Positions 1-7,793 of a stretch of DNA of 64,000 bases are shown here, one piece after another. The position numbers were made by a program, and so were the translations under genes. Within the stretch, counting starts at the first letter, position 1. Each line of letters starts with the position of its first letter. Source of the DNA: Chitinophaga niabensis (GTDB taxonomy: Bacteria > Bacteroidota > Bacteroidia > Chitinophagales > Chitinophagaceae). Where the stretch lies: contig NZ_FSRA01000002.1 of NCBI RefSeq assembly GCF_900129465.1, positions 806,001 to 870,000 on the forward strand, written 5' to 3'. The notes beneath the pieces are model-generated. The model saw nothing but the letters and a program-made list of their open reading frames with translations. It did no database searches and was not told the DNA's origin.

Positions 1-1649
1 TCGTTCTCTGTATCGAAAGTAGAATAGAAGTAAGGTGTTTTGGCTTCAAACTCTGCTGCACAGGTATCTACCATTTTATAGGTACGTACAATGCCGGCGG
101 CTTTCCGTTTTTCATATACTTCATCTTCTTCGCAGTTGCCAAAGATGATGGCCAGTTGCTTATCTGAGAAGCCCATTTGTTTGGCTTCTTTCAGGAGGTC
201 CATGGGAACAGATTCCAGGTCGTGCTCCAGCAGTTGTTTTTCTACTGTTACGATATCGTTGATCTGATGCAGGAACCAGCGGTCGATCAGGGTTGCCTGG
301 TGGATGGACTTTACAGACATTCCTTCCATCAGCGCATCCTTGATGCGGAAGATACGGTCCCAGGTGGGGCGCTTCAGCTTTTCGATCAGCTGTTCGCTTT
401 TCAGGAGGGATTTACCGTAGTAACCAAGCCCCACTGCGTCGTTTTCAAGGCTCTGGCAGGCTTTCTGCAATGCCTCGGTGAAAGTGCGGCCGATGGACAT
501 TACTTCTCCAACTGATTTCATCTGGAGTCCTAACGTATCGTCGGCACCTTTAAATTTATCGAAGTTCCAGCGTGGCATTTTTACGATCACGTAATCCAGC
601 GCAGGTTCAAAGAAAGCGGAAGTAGTCCTGGTGATCTGGTTCTCCAGTTCATCCAAAGTATACCCGATAGCGAGTTTAGCGGCAATTTTAGCGATGGGGT
701 AACCCGTTGCTTTGGAGGCCAGTGCAGAAGAACGGCTTACGCGCGGGTTGATCTCAATGGCGATCAGTTCTTCGTTCTCAGGGTTCATGGCAAACTGCAC
801 ATTACAACCTCCGGCGAAGTTACCCAGCTGGCGCATCATCATCATGGCCTTGTTACGCATGTCCTGGAAAGCAGTATCGCTCAGGGTCATGGCAGGCGCC
901 ACAGTGATGGAGTCTCCTGTGTGGATGCCCATGGGGTCCAGGTTCTCTACGGTACAAATGATAACAACATTGTCATTTTTGTCCCGCAACAATTCGAGTT
1001 CATATTCTTTCCAGCCGAGTACTGCTTTTTCTACCAGTACCTCGTGCATGGGAGATGCTTTCAAACCACGGTCCAGTGCTTCATCCAGGTCTTCTTTGCC
1101 ATGAACGAAACCACCACCGGTACCACCCAGGGTGAAGGAGGGGCGTATTACAAGCGGGAAGCCTATTTCCTGTGCAAATTCCTTTCCTTCCAGCAGGGAG
1201 TTAGCTGTACGGGCCGGTGCCACGGGAATTCCCAGTTGGATCATCCACTGGCGGAACTGTTCACGGTCTTCCGCTTTATCGATGGCTTTAATATCCACAC
1301 CGATCAGGCGAACATTGAATTTTTCCCAGATACCCAGTTCATCCACTTCTTTACAAAGGTTCAGTGCGGTTTGGCCACCCATGGTAGGCAAAACGGCATC
1401 GATCTGGTTCTCTTCCAGGATCTGTTCAATACTTTCTACCGTCAGTGGCAACAGGTAAACCCTGTCTGCCATCATCGGGTCCGTCATAATAGTAGCCGGA
1501 TTAGAGTTGATCAGGATCACTTTAATTCCTTCTTCCCGGATAGAACGGGCTGCCTGGGAGCCGGAATAGTCAAATTCACAGGCCTGACCAATAATAATAG
1601 GACCGGAGCCGATAATCAGAACAGATTTAATGGAGGTGTCTTTGGGCAT
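1..1649 (-). CDS. carB: carbamoyl-phosphate synthase large subunit, 5' part (3' end outside window)
   Basis: Reverse-strand translation from the ATG at 1649 gives about 549 residues with no stop before the window edge. The start reads MPKDTSIKSVLIIGSGPIII and continues into the typical CPSase start with GQACEFDYSG, followed by ATP-grasp motifs such as VIRPSFTLGGTGGG and INPRVSRSSALASKATGYPIAK. CarB makes carbamoyl phosphate from glutamine-derived ammonia, bicarbonate and two ATP for pyrimidine and arginine synthesis; this part covers the first (carboxyphosphate) ATP-grasp half and the start of the oligomerisation domain. Family length is near 1070 residues, so roughly half is present. No carA is seen upstream, so the small subunit must lie elsewhere or beyond the window. 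A TAnnTTTG box lies at 1722-1729. Confidence 0.96.
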   Translation of the reverse strand, partial: MPKDTSIKSVLIIGSGPIIIGQACEFDYSGSQAARSIREEGIKVILINSNPATIMTDPMMADRVYLLPLTVESIEQILEENQIDAVLPTMGGQTALNLCKEVDELGIWEKFNVRLIGVDIKAIDKAEDREQFRQWMIQLGIPVAPARTANSLLEGKEFAQEIGFPLVIRPSFTLGGTGGGFVHGKEDLDEALDRGLKASPMHEVLVEKAVLGWKEYELELLRDKNDNVVIICTVENLDPMGIHTGDSITVAPAMTLSDTAFQDMRNKAMMMMRQLGNFAGGCNVQFAMNPENEELIAIEINPRVSRSSALASKATGYPIAKIAAKLAIGYTLDELENQITRTTSAFFEPALDYVIVKMPRWNFDKFKGADDTLGLQMKSVGEVMSIGRTFTEALQKACQSLENDAVGLGYYGKSLLKSEQLIEKLKRPTWDRIFRIKDALMEGMSVKSIHQATLIDRWFLHQINDIVTVEKQLLEHDLESVPMDLLKEAKQMGFSDKQLAIIFGNCEEDEVYEKRKAAGIVRTYKMVDTCAAEFEAKTPYFYSTFDTEN

Positions 1650-1721
1650 CTTTTTTTATTAGCTATTGATAATGAAAAACCATGCGATCTTTTTAGCCCG
1701 CGAGCGAACAAAAAAATCGTG

Positions 1722-1729
1722 CAAAATTA
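1722..1729 (-). promoter_or_regulatory. candidate -7 box for carB
   Basis: Reverse strand reads TAATTTTG, a match to the Bacteroidota -7 consensus TAnnTTTG, about 73 nt before the carB ATG. No clear -33 TTTG was found at the expected distance. Confidence 0.55.
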
Positions 1730-1813
1730 CGGGAATAATTGGTTTTTACGGAGATATTATTTGAAATGGATAGCTGAGATGCCCTATATTTTAATTTTAT
1801 ATACTAAATAATG

Positions 1814-2242
1814 CTATTGCGCCAACATGTAAACGTATACCAGCTTCCACTTTCCGTCTACTTTCTGGAATTCAAAATCTTCAATGGTAGCGGCATCGTC
1901 TGATACCATAGATTTATCGTCTTCGCTCAGCAACTTGCGGGCACGCAGCAGGTTGTATTTATTGGCGAACTCTTCTTTTGCAGGCAGTTCCAGGTAATCA
2001 TTAAAGAAAGTGGCGAACTGGTCTTTATCGATCGTTTGAACAGCTGTATCCGTGAGGCTTTTCTTTACCACCAGGGGAAAGTCTATAAAACCGCTCACAC
2101 CCTGGATATCTTTCTTTACGAGGGCGGTGTAGAATTTCTTCCAAAAAGCCTCAAACTCTTTGAGTTCAGGCGCTGAAGTACGCTGGGCTTTACCAACCAG
2201 CAGGAGAAGGCACATGGCCAGGGATAATAGACTGCTTTTCAT
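1814..2242 (-). CDS. small secreted protein, possibly NTF2-like
   Basis: 142 residues with an N-terminal signal peptide (MKSSLLSLAMCLLLLVGKAQ, cleavage probably after KAQ). The mature part is about 120 residues, mixed alpha/beta, beginning with an amphipathic helix (FEAFWKKFYTALVKKDIQGV) and ending in a strand-like WKLVYVYML. That layout of an opening helix, FIDFPL and a closing hydrophobic strand is typical of NTF2/DUF4440-like domains, but this is inference from shape. A TAnnTTTG box (TATATTTG) lies at 2262-2269 on the same strand, 19 nt before the ATG. It stands alone, downstream of nothing on its strand, and ends 165 bp from the carB start. Function not recognised. Confidence 0.8.
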   Translation of the reverse strand: MKSSLLSLAMCLLLLVGKAQRTSAPELKEFEAFWKKFYTALVKKDIQGVSGFIDFPLVVKKSLTDTAVQTIDKDQFATFFNDYLELPAKEEFANKYNLLRARKLLSEDDKSMVSDDAATIEDFEFQKVDGKWKLVYVYMLAQ

Positions 2243-2261
2243 AGTACAAGGGATAGCGTTA

Positions 2262-2269
2262 CAAATATA
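2262..2269 (-). promoter_or_regulatory. candidate -7 box for the small secreted protein
   Basis: Reverse strand reads TATATTTG, matching TAnnTTTG, 19 nt before the ATG at 2242. Confidence 0.5.
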
Positions 2270-2511
2270 GAAATGCTAATATATGTAATTATAATGAAAA
2301 AATCTGTATTTTTATCATAAAGATTGAAGGATCAGTCTTTTGAGACCTAACTATTTTGCAAATATTTCCGCATTCGAGTGCGCTTTCTTAAGCAGGGTAA
2401 CTAATTTGCAACAGAATTACTACAAGATCATTATTGGAGTTCATATATACATGCATCCTTTCTATGTTAACAACAAATCCCCTAAAATTCCTGACCTATG
2501 TGAACCCTGGA

Positions 2512-2547
2512 GATGCTGTTGCGTAAATGCAATGGCATCTTTTTTTT
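2512..2547 (+). terminator. hairpin plus T8 with no assigned plus-strand gene
   Basis: GATGC (2512-2516) pairs with GCATC (2535-2539); inside, TTGC pairs with GCAA. It is followed by eight T. Nothing annotated on the plus strand ends here, which suggests a small transcript. Confidence 0.6.
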
Positions 2548-2652
2548 GTGAAGGGGGTGAGAATGCCTGAACTCTTTTGGGTGAGTTCCTGCTGGTGTAT
2601 GTAAGGTTTAGTATAACACTTTTGAGGTGAGGTCCTTTTTTTTCCGGCAAGT

Positions 2653-3219
2653 TTACTGCAACTCTTTAAGGCGGGCTATTTCCACGAGTGCTTTATTATA
2701 ATCTTCCAGCAGTCTGTAATATTTATCTTTCCAGCTTTCTATTTCCGGGCCATCTGCACCATTTTCTTCCACATGATTACCACCCAGGAATTCCTTGGCA
2801 CTGATCTCCAGCACCTGGCAGATCTTTTTCATCTGGTCCGGCGTGAACACAGATTTGTCCAGCAGGTTATATAAGGCGCGGCGGCTAAGCCCCATCCTGT
2901 CTGCCAGCTTTGTTTTATTCAGGCCCTTTTCTTCGATCAGCTCATCCAGCCTTTGACCCTGGTGAAAGTCTACAGCCGGTTGTGGTTGTGTTCTGCGTGG
3001 ATGCGTCCAGTTATAAAATTCATCGAGGCTGATGCCGAGTAATGCACAAAACTCCAGTAAGGTGGCGCGTTTGATGGCCTCCTTACGGAAATAATAGTGG
3101 GCGATCTGGTTGGAAAACCCCGCCAGATCGGCAAACTCCAGGATCTTCATGCGTTTATCCCGAACGATCTGTTTCAGACGCGCGCCTTCATGAATAATAT
3201 TTTTCGATACCGTTTCCAC
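2653..3219 (-). CDS. XRE-type regulator with two helix-turn-helix domains and a C-terminal coiled coil
   Basis: 188 residues. Two HTH_XRE-like units are visible: residues about 12-65 (LKQIVRDKRMKILEFADLAG, then NQIAHYYFRK) and about 90-145 (LDELIEEKGLNKTKLADRMG, then SRRALYNLLDKSVFTPDQM). Each has the helix pattern of a lambda-repressor-like fold; the second is the closer match. The C-terminus (WKDKYYRLLEDYNKALVEIARLKELQ, shown here for its heptads only up to its first half) looks like a coiled coil for dimerisation. It is transcribed divergently from the gene at 3344 and the shared 124-bp spacer holds a GTATGA/TCATAC palindrome and a TTGTCAAT/ATTGACAA inverted repeat, so it probably controls itself and its neighbour. 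Targets unknown. Confidence 0.85.
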   Translation of the reverse strand: METVSKNIIHEGARLKQIVRDKRMKILEFADLAGFSNQIAHYYFRKEAIKRATLLEFCALLGISLDEFYNWTHPRRTQPQPAVDFHQGQRLDELIEEKGLNKTKLADRMGLSRRALYNLLDKSVFTPDQMKKICQVLEISAKEFLGGNHVEENGADGPEIESWKDKYYRLLEDYNKALVEIARLKELQ

Positions 3220-3249
3220 TGTAATTAAATTTTATTATTATTGTAATAA

Positions 3250-3303
3250 TTGTCAATGGTTTGTATGATACTCATACTATCAATATAACATTTTTATTGA
3301 CAA
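3250..3303. promoter_or_regulatory. operator-like inverted repeats in a divergent promoter region
   Basis: Perfect 8-bp inverted repeat TTGTCAAT (3250-3257) and ATTGACAA (3296-3303), enclosing a 15-bp palindrome GTATGA-TAC-TCATAC (3263-3277). It sits between the divergent HTH genes, the usual place for an autoregulated operator. Binding is inference. Confidence 0.5.
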
Positions 3304-3343
3304 AATGAATGGATTTACCTCAAAATGATTAAACCAGCGTCAT

Positions 3344-3586
3344 ATGGAAACAAAGAAACTTTCATCCTTCAACCTCTTGTCGGATACGCACACTGCCTTA
3401 ACCCGGCTCCCGAAATCCTTCCGGGAAAGCGTTTGCCACGAATGCGGTTGGAGCGAAGCTACTTTTTACCGGAAAGCCAGGGGCAAAAACACCTTCAGTA
3501 ATGCGGAAAAGGAAAAGATCCTGGCAGTAACTGATGATCTGTTAAAGAGCGTCCTGGAGCAAAATGTCAGTTACAGGCAACGTTAG
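3344..3586 (+). CDS. small putative DNA-binding protein
   Basis: 80 residues, no signal peptide. The middle segment (LPKSFRESVCHECGWSEATF, followed by YRKARGKNTFSNAEKEKIL) resembles a helix-turn-helix in which GWSEATFYRK is the turn and recognition helix. The ATG at 3344 opens directly after the divergent regulatory spacer. It is charged and Lys-rich, as expected for a nucleic-acid-binding protein. It may partner with the double-HTH regulator on the other strand; this is inference from position. No named family was recognised. Confidence 0.7.
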   Translation: METKKLSSFNLLSDTHTALTRLPKSFRESVCHECGWSEATFYRKARGKNTFSNAEKEKILAVTDDLLKSVLEQNVSYRQR

Positions 3587-3669
3587 ATGCACAATAGCGT
3601 ACATCATCTCCACGGAATGAAACATTTTCATTGATGTTAACTTAATTAATCCCATTAAAAACCAAGATC

Positions 3670-3936
3670 ATGCCGGAACCTAATCAGGAAATACGCTCCA
3701 CCATTTCTCAATTCATTCAACGCTTGTACGAGGTCGGCGATAATGCTATTTCTCATGTAACCGTTACAATACATGGAGGTTTGCAGCACTTCTTTCCAGA
3801 CAAGCGCATCACTCATTTTTCCGTTACCAAAATGGAAGGTGTCTCGGAGCTTTCTTACCAGGATATGGAACTGGAAGCCCCTATTCCCAATATGGTCACC
3901 ATTATTGCAACGGAAAAAAAACCAAAGCAGATCTGA
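3670..3936 (+). CDS. hypothetical 88-aa protein
   Basis: 88 residues, no signal peptide or membrane segment. It begins with an amphipathic helix (EIRSTISQFIQRLYEVGDNA) followed by beta-rich sequence (ISHVTVTIHGGLQHFF, MVTIIATEKK). It lies 83 bp after the small HTH protein on the same strand and is closed by a strong terminator at 3957-3994, so the two may form one transcript. No family recognised. Confidence 0.7.
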   Translation: MPEPNQEIRSTISQFIQRLYEVGDNAISHVTVTIHGGLQHFFPDKRITHFSVTKMEGVSELSYQDMELEAPIPNMVTIIATEKKPKQI

Positions 3937-3956
3937 AACCATCATTTCGTTCCATA

Positions 3957-3994
3957 AAAAAAGCAAAAGGGCAGAACCGTTCTTTTGCTTTTTT
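3957..3994 (+). terminator. intrinsic terminator after the 88-aa gene
   Basis: A perfect 13-bp stem: AAAAAAGCAAAAG (3957-3969) pairs with CTTTTGCTTTTTT (3982-3994), 12-nt loop. Confidence 0.85.
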
Positions 3995-4034
3995 GTTGAT
4001 CATCATTGATGCAAATCGTTTAAATTCATGGAAT

Positions 4035-6380
4035 ATGAAATTCCTCCCGCTCTGCATACTGTTTACAATGGGGCTTTCGCTCTCCTTATCTGCACAACGC
4101 GGTGAAAGGGATACGATCATACCCGATGTAGTGGAACGGGTGGAAAGCATCACCCAGATGCTGAACCAGGTAAACAATACCCTGCGCAGGGGTTTTGACA
4201 CTACGGAGATAGCGGACGAACTTCCCGCTTCTGAAAACCTGGTCAATGCCCTGAACAGCAGCAACCTGAACGATCACCGTTTAATGAATATCCGCAGCCT
4301 CTATGCCTTACAGGTGATCCTGCAGGAAATGGAGGAGGTGCATGCAAAATGGCAGAAGTCTTTATTCGCCTATAGCCGCACCATTACGGATATGAGCAAC
4401 CAGATCAATAACATCCTGCATGATACCATGCTGGCGCAATTACCGAAAGACCCTTCCCTTCAGGTATTGTATACTTACCAGATCTCACGCTTAAACAAAA
4501 AATGGGAACAGGCAGATACCGCTAACCGCAATAGTCTCCAGCGGATCGGGTTATTACAGAACCGGGTGGCGTTGAACTATATCAGCATTACAGACATGCT
4601 GAATGAAGTGAACTTCCGGTTAAGGAGTGCAGAGCAGCATATCTGGCAGCGGGAAGGGAAAAATCTCTGGGATACACGGCAGGCAGATTATACCTCTCCC
4701 TTTTCCAATACTTTCGCTGTTTCCATGAAAGCAGATCAGCGGGTATTAAGCTATTATTTCCGGCACAACCAGGACATTCACAGCCTGAACACCGTGCTCT
4801 TTGTGCTGTTCCTTACCTGGCTGCTGAATAGTATCCGGCGCATCCGTAAACATCATCCTGATAAGAACGGCATCTTTTCCAATACCCGGTATGCCAGCCA
4901 TAAGCCACTGCTCACGTCCCTTCTTTTCATCTTTACACTGGGGCCATTTTTTTACACCAACGCCCCGATGGTATTTATGGTATTGCTCTGGCTGATACAG
5001 GCCACCTGCGTTACCCTGATCATAAAAGATGAATCGCCCGTATGGCTGCGCTGGCAATGGTTCCTGTTGCTTTTCCTGTATACTGCCTATGCATTTTTCA
5101 ATCTCATGATGCAATCTTCTTTTGAAGAAAGATGGGCACAGGCATTCCTGCAACTAGGCACATTGGCTGTGTGCTGGTGGTTCCTGCATATGAAAAGAAA
5201 AAGCCCGCTGGCTTTTCCCGCATACACATGGCTCATTGTATGGGTAACTATATTGATGACTACCGGTGCATTTATCTGCAACCTTACCGGCCGCGTGATG
5301 TTATCCAAGTTCCTGGGCATGAGCGCCATTTTCAGCCTTATCTCCGCACAGGCACTCGTTACACTGGTGCAATTACTCCTGGAAACATTTTACCTGCATG
5401 TGGAAGCCAGTAAGGCCAACAGCCGTTTTGCCGCATACCTTGATTTTAACCGCATGCAGCAGGGCTTACGCTCTACCTTATATATTATGGCAGGTATCGC
5501 ATGGCTCGCCATCCTGATCAGGAACCTGAACATTCACAATATTATCAGAGACTACACACTTTCTTTCCTCGAAGCAGAAAGAAAGATCGGCAATACCTCC
5601 TTCACTTTCTCCAGCATCTTCATCTTCCTGGTAGTGATCTGGTTTGCTTACCTGATCAGTAAAGTGATGATCTTCCTGTTTGGCCACCAGGACCCTGGCG
5701 GCAGTGTAAAAAAACATCGCTGGAGCAGCGCTGTATTACTTTTGCGCTTAGGAGTACTTGCAGGAGGGGTTCTGCTGGCCTTTGCCGCTTCAGGTATTCC
5801 CATGGATAAATTAACGATCATCATCGGCGCACTCTCTGTTGGTATTGGCTTTGGCTTGCAGAACATTGTAAACAATCTCGTTTCCGGCGTGATCCTAGCT
5901 TTTGAAAAACCAGTGGAAATAGGCGATGTGATTGATATCGGTAATCAGCATGGCACCGTAAGGGAAATAGGGATCAGGGCCAGCAGGATCTCTACTGTAG
6001 ATGGTTCACAGATCATCGTTCCTAACGGAGACCTCCTCTCCCAGCATATTACCAACTGGACGCTCACCAGCCAGCTGCGCAGGGTAGAACTCATTATCGG
6101 CGTGGCCTATGGCTCCGATCTTAAAAAAGCCGCCACCATCCTGAAAGAACTGCTGGAAAAACAGGAAGGTGTGCAAAGTACACCGGCACCACTTGTATTA
6201 GTTCATCAACTGAACGACAGCGCTATCGATTTCAGGATACTCTTCTGGGCAGACATCGGCTCCTGGGTGATCCTCAAAAGCTCCCTCCTCCTCGCTATTT
6301 ATGATACCTTCGGGGAACAGGGCATCGAAATTCCTTTCCCGCAACAGGAGATCCACATCAAACATCCACCATCAAACTAA
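4035..6380 (+). CDS. large MscS-family mechanosensitive channel
   Basis: 781 residues from the ATG at 4035. A longer reading from TTG at 3993 would start inside the preceding terminator, so the ATG giving a signal peptide (MKFLPLCILFTMGLSLSLSA) is preferred. A periplasmic helical region of about 220 residues follows, then a series of membrane segments (about residues 240-560), and near residues 590-625 the MscS pore helix with Gly/Ala packing (GALSVGIGFGLQNIVNNLVS) and the beta domain (GDVIDIGNQHGTVREIGIRA, then VPNGDL). The MscS family opens on membrane tension to release solutes during hypo-osmotic shock. The large N-terminal extension resembles the MscK/YjeP-like subgroup rather than the small MscS. 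It lies in the inner membrane. Confidence 0.93.
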   Translation: MKFLPLCILFTMGLSLSLSAQRGERDTIIPDVVERVESITQMLNQVNNTLRRGFDTTEIADELPASENLVNALNSSNLNDHRLMNIRSLYALQVILQEMEEVHAKWQKSLFAYSRTITDMSNQINNILHDTMLAQLPKDPSLQVLYTYQISRLNKKWEQADTANRNSLQRIGLLQNRVALNYISITDMLNEVNFRLRSAEQHIWQREGKNLWDTRQADYTSPFSNTFAVSMKADQRVLSYYFRHNQDIHSLNTVLFVLFLTWLLNSIRRIRKHHPDKNGIFSNTRYASHKPLLTSLLFIFTLGPFFYTNAPMVFMVLLWLIQATCVTLIIKDESPVWLRWQWFLLLFLYTAYAFFNLMMQSSFEERWAQAFLQLGTLAVCWWFLHMKRKSPLAFPAYTWLIVWVTILMTTGAFICNLTGRVMLSKFLGMSAIFSLISAQALVTLVQLLLETFYLHVEASKANSRFAAYLDFNRMQQGLRSTLYIMAGIAWLAILIRNLNIHNIIRDYTLSFLEAERKIGNTSFTFSSIFIFLVVIWFAYLISKVMIFLFGHQDPGGSVKKHRWSSAVLLLRLGVLAGGVLLAFAASGIPMDKLTIIIGALSVGIGFGLQNIVNNLVSGVILAFEKPVEIGDVIDIGNQHGTVREIGIRASRISTVDGSQIIVPNGDLLSQHITNWTLTSQLRRVELIIGVAYGSDLKKAATILKELLEKQEGVQSTPAPLVLVHQLNDSAIDFRILFWADIGSWVILKSSLLLAIYDTFGEQGIEIPFPQQEIHIKHPPSN

Positions 6381-6389
6381 ATTTTTCTT

Positions 6390-6415
6390 TATAAAACTAA
6401 ATTGTTAGTTTTATA
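6390..6415. promoter_or_regulatory. AT-rich 26-bp palindrome before the TPR gene
   Basis: TATAAAACTAA (6390-6400), spacer ATTG, TTAGTTTTATA (6405-6415): a perfect 11-bp inverted repeat ending 12 nt before the next ATG. AAACTAAATT is repeated at 6374-6383. No T tract follows, so an operator of the TetR type seems at least as likely as a terminator. Confidence 0.45.
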
Positions 6416-6427
6416 GAAATCTAAGTT

Positions 6428-7573
6428 ATGATCCGTGCTATTTCTGCTATGCTATGCTTCCTGCTTTTTGCTGCCAGTGCTAAAGCCCAGGATAATATTG
6501 ATAAGGCTTTGCTGATGGATTATTTCCAGGAGCAGCAATTCGACAAAGCAATTCAATATCTCGAAGGAACAGCGAAAGTACAACAGGCAAATGGCCTGGC
6601 TTTACTGGCCAGTGCCTATTACCAAAGCGGGCAACTGGCACAGGCGGAAAAAAATTACAAACTGGTGCTGGCACAAGATTCCAATCATATACCTGCACTC
6701 CAGGCCCTTGGAAATATTGCCCGGCAGCAAAAGCAACCGGCTAAGGCATTCATACATTTCGAAAAGCTGGTAGCACTACGCCCCACCAATGCCGGCTATT
6801 ATAAACAACTTGGCCAGGTATGCGAAAACATTGCAGGTATGCAGGATTCTTCCTTTAAATATATGATGCAATCCTACCAGCTTAACCAAAAGGATGTTAC
6901 CGTGATCTCTTCTTTATGTGCTGAATTCATTGCCCAAAAAGAATATGGAAAGGCAGACAGCATGCTTAAGTTATATATGCTCTTTGATAGCACGCAGGTG
7001 AACATCCTTGCCTACCTCACAAAAACATCTTATCTCCAGAAAGATTTCACTACTGCCACGATGTATGGAGAACGCTTATTAAGCATGGGTGCTGTTGATC
7101 CTATGGGTACTATCTACCTGGCCGTTTCCTATTACAACCTTAAAAAATACGACAGCTGTGCTTTGGTGTATGACAAGATGAAGGCACTCGCAGGCGCCTC
7201 TCCTGAAACTATTACCTATTATGCCGGTCTTGCTTACGCACGGATGAAGAACTATGAAAGAAGCAACCAACTGATCCAGGAATGTATTGATCAGGCCAAG
7301 TCTAAAAGTCTTGATAGCTACTACGCCACGCTGGCAGACAATTATGAGCAGATGCGGCAATTCAGGAAAGCCATTACTTATTACGACACTTCTTATTACC
7401 TGTTTAAAGATCCCATGCGGCAATATGGTATCGGCCGGATCTATGAACAGCATCTGCAGGATCCGCTGAATGCCAAAAAGCATTACAAACAATATGTGTT
7501 GCAAGCCAAACCGGAAAATAAAGAGGAAGAATCCATCCACACTTACGTGAAAGAACGCATCAAGAATCTATAA
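6428..7573 (+). CDS. secreted tetratricopeptide-repeat protein
   Basis: 381 residues with signal peptide (MIRAISAMLCFLLFAASAKA, then QDN). The mature protein is a run of TPR units, for example around residues 55-85 (ALLASAYYQSGQLAQAEKNY), 90-115 (ALQALGNIARQQKQPAKAFI), and others to residue 350, with the W/L-G-Y-A-F/P pattern. TPR solenoids mediate protein contacts; location is probably periplasmic. The 3' end is odd: the last 51 bp including the stop codon are followed at once by an imperfect second copy of themselves (7574-7624), in the same frame and with its own stop. Partners unknown. Confidence 0.9.
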   Translation: MIRAISAMLCFLLFAASAKAQDNIDKALLMDYFQEQQFDKAIQYLEGTAKVQQANGLALLASAYYQSGQLAQAEKNYKLVLAQDSNHIPALQALGNIARQQKQPAKAFIHFEKLVALRPTNAGYYKQLGQVCENIAGMQDSSFKYMMQSYQLNQKDVTVISSLCAEFIAQKEYGKADSMLKLYMLFDSTQVNILAYLTKTSYLQKDFTTATMYGERLLSMGAVDPMGTIYLAVSYYNLKKYDSCALVYDKMKALAGASPETITYYAGLAYARMKNYERSNQLIQECIDQAKSKSLDSYYATLADNYEQMRQFRKAITYYDTSYYLFKDPMRQYGIGRIYEQHLQDPLNAKKHYKQYVLQAKPENKEEESIHTYVKERIKNL

Positions 7574-7624
7574 CAGGAAGAATTCATCCAAACCTGCCTG
7601 AAAGAACGCATTCAGAATCTATAA
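7523..7624 (+). repeat. 51-bp tandem duplication of the TPR gene 3' end
   Basis: 7523-7573 and 7574-7624 are the same length, about 43 of 51 bases identical, both ending in AATCTATAA. The first codes for EEESIHTYVKERIKNL-stop and the second would code for QEEFIQTCLKERIQNL-stop in the same frame. Confidence 0.9.
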
Positions 7625-7645
7625 GTAAAAACAAAGATACGTTGT

Positions 7646-7681
7646 ACTGATCCCGGCCCTCACAGCCGGGATCAGTCTTTT
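7646..7681 (+). terminator. terminator after the TPR gene
   Basis: 12-bp perfect stem ACTGATCCCGGC (7646-7657) with GCCGGGATCAGT (7665-7676), 7-nt loop, followed by CTTTTT. Confidence 0.9.
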
Positions 7682-7793
7682 TATTGAATTTATTTCAAGG
7701 TTATTCCTTCTTAATTTGACAATCTTCAATCATAAATCACTAAATTTAAGGCCCGTTAAAAAAACTGTTTAACTATAAATCCGATTGGGAATC

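Larger units (their letters stand above)
2243..2652. other. gene-poor interval with a terminator-like hairpin
   Basis: About 410 bp between two minus-strand genes. No convincing protein gene is present. On the plus strand a mini-ORF (ATG 2464, stop 2524-2526, 20 codons, MLTTNPLKFLTYVNPGDAVA) runs straight into the hairpin at 2512-2539 that carries a T tract. This could be a small RNA or a leader; no strong promoter match was seen upstream. Confidence 0.4.

Noticed and set aside
921..1811. 296-aa plus-strand reading frame opposite carB
   Set aside because: carB on the minus strand has complete CPSase motifs; the plus frame has no recognisable domain and is a shadow.
3993..4034. TTG start of the MscS-type gene
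   Set aside because: It lies inside the preceding terminator and would put a hydrophilic stretch before the signal peptide.
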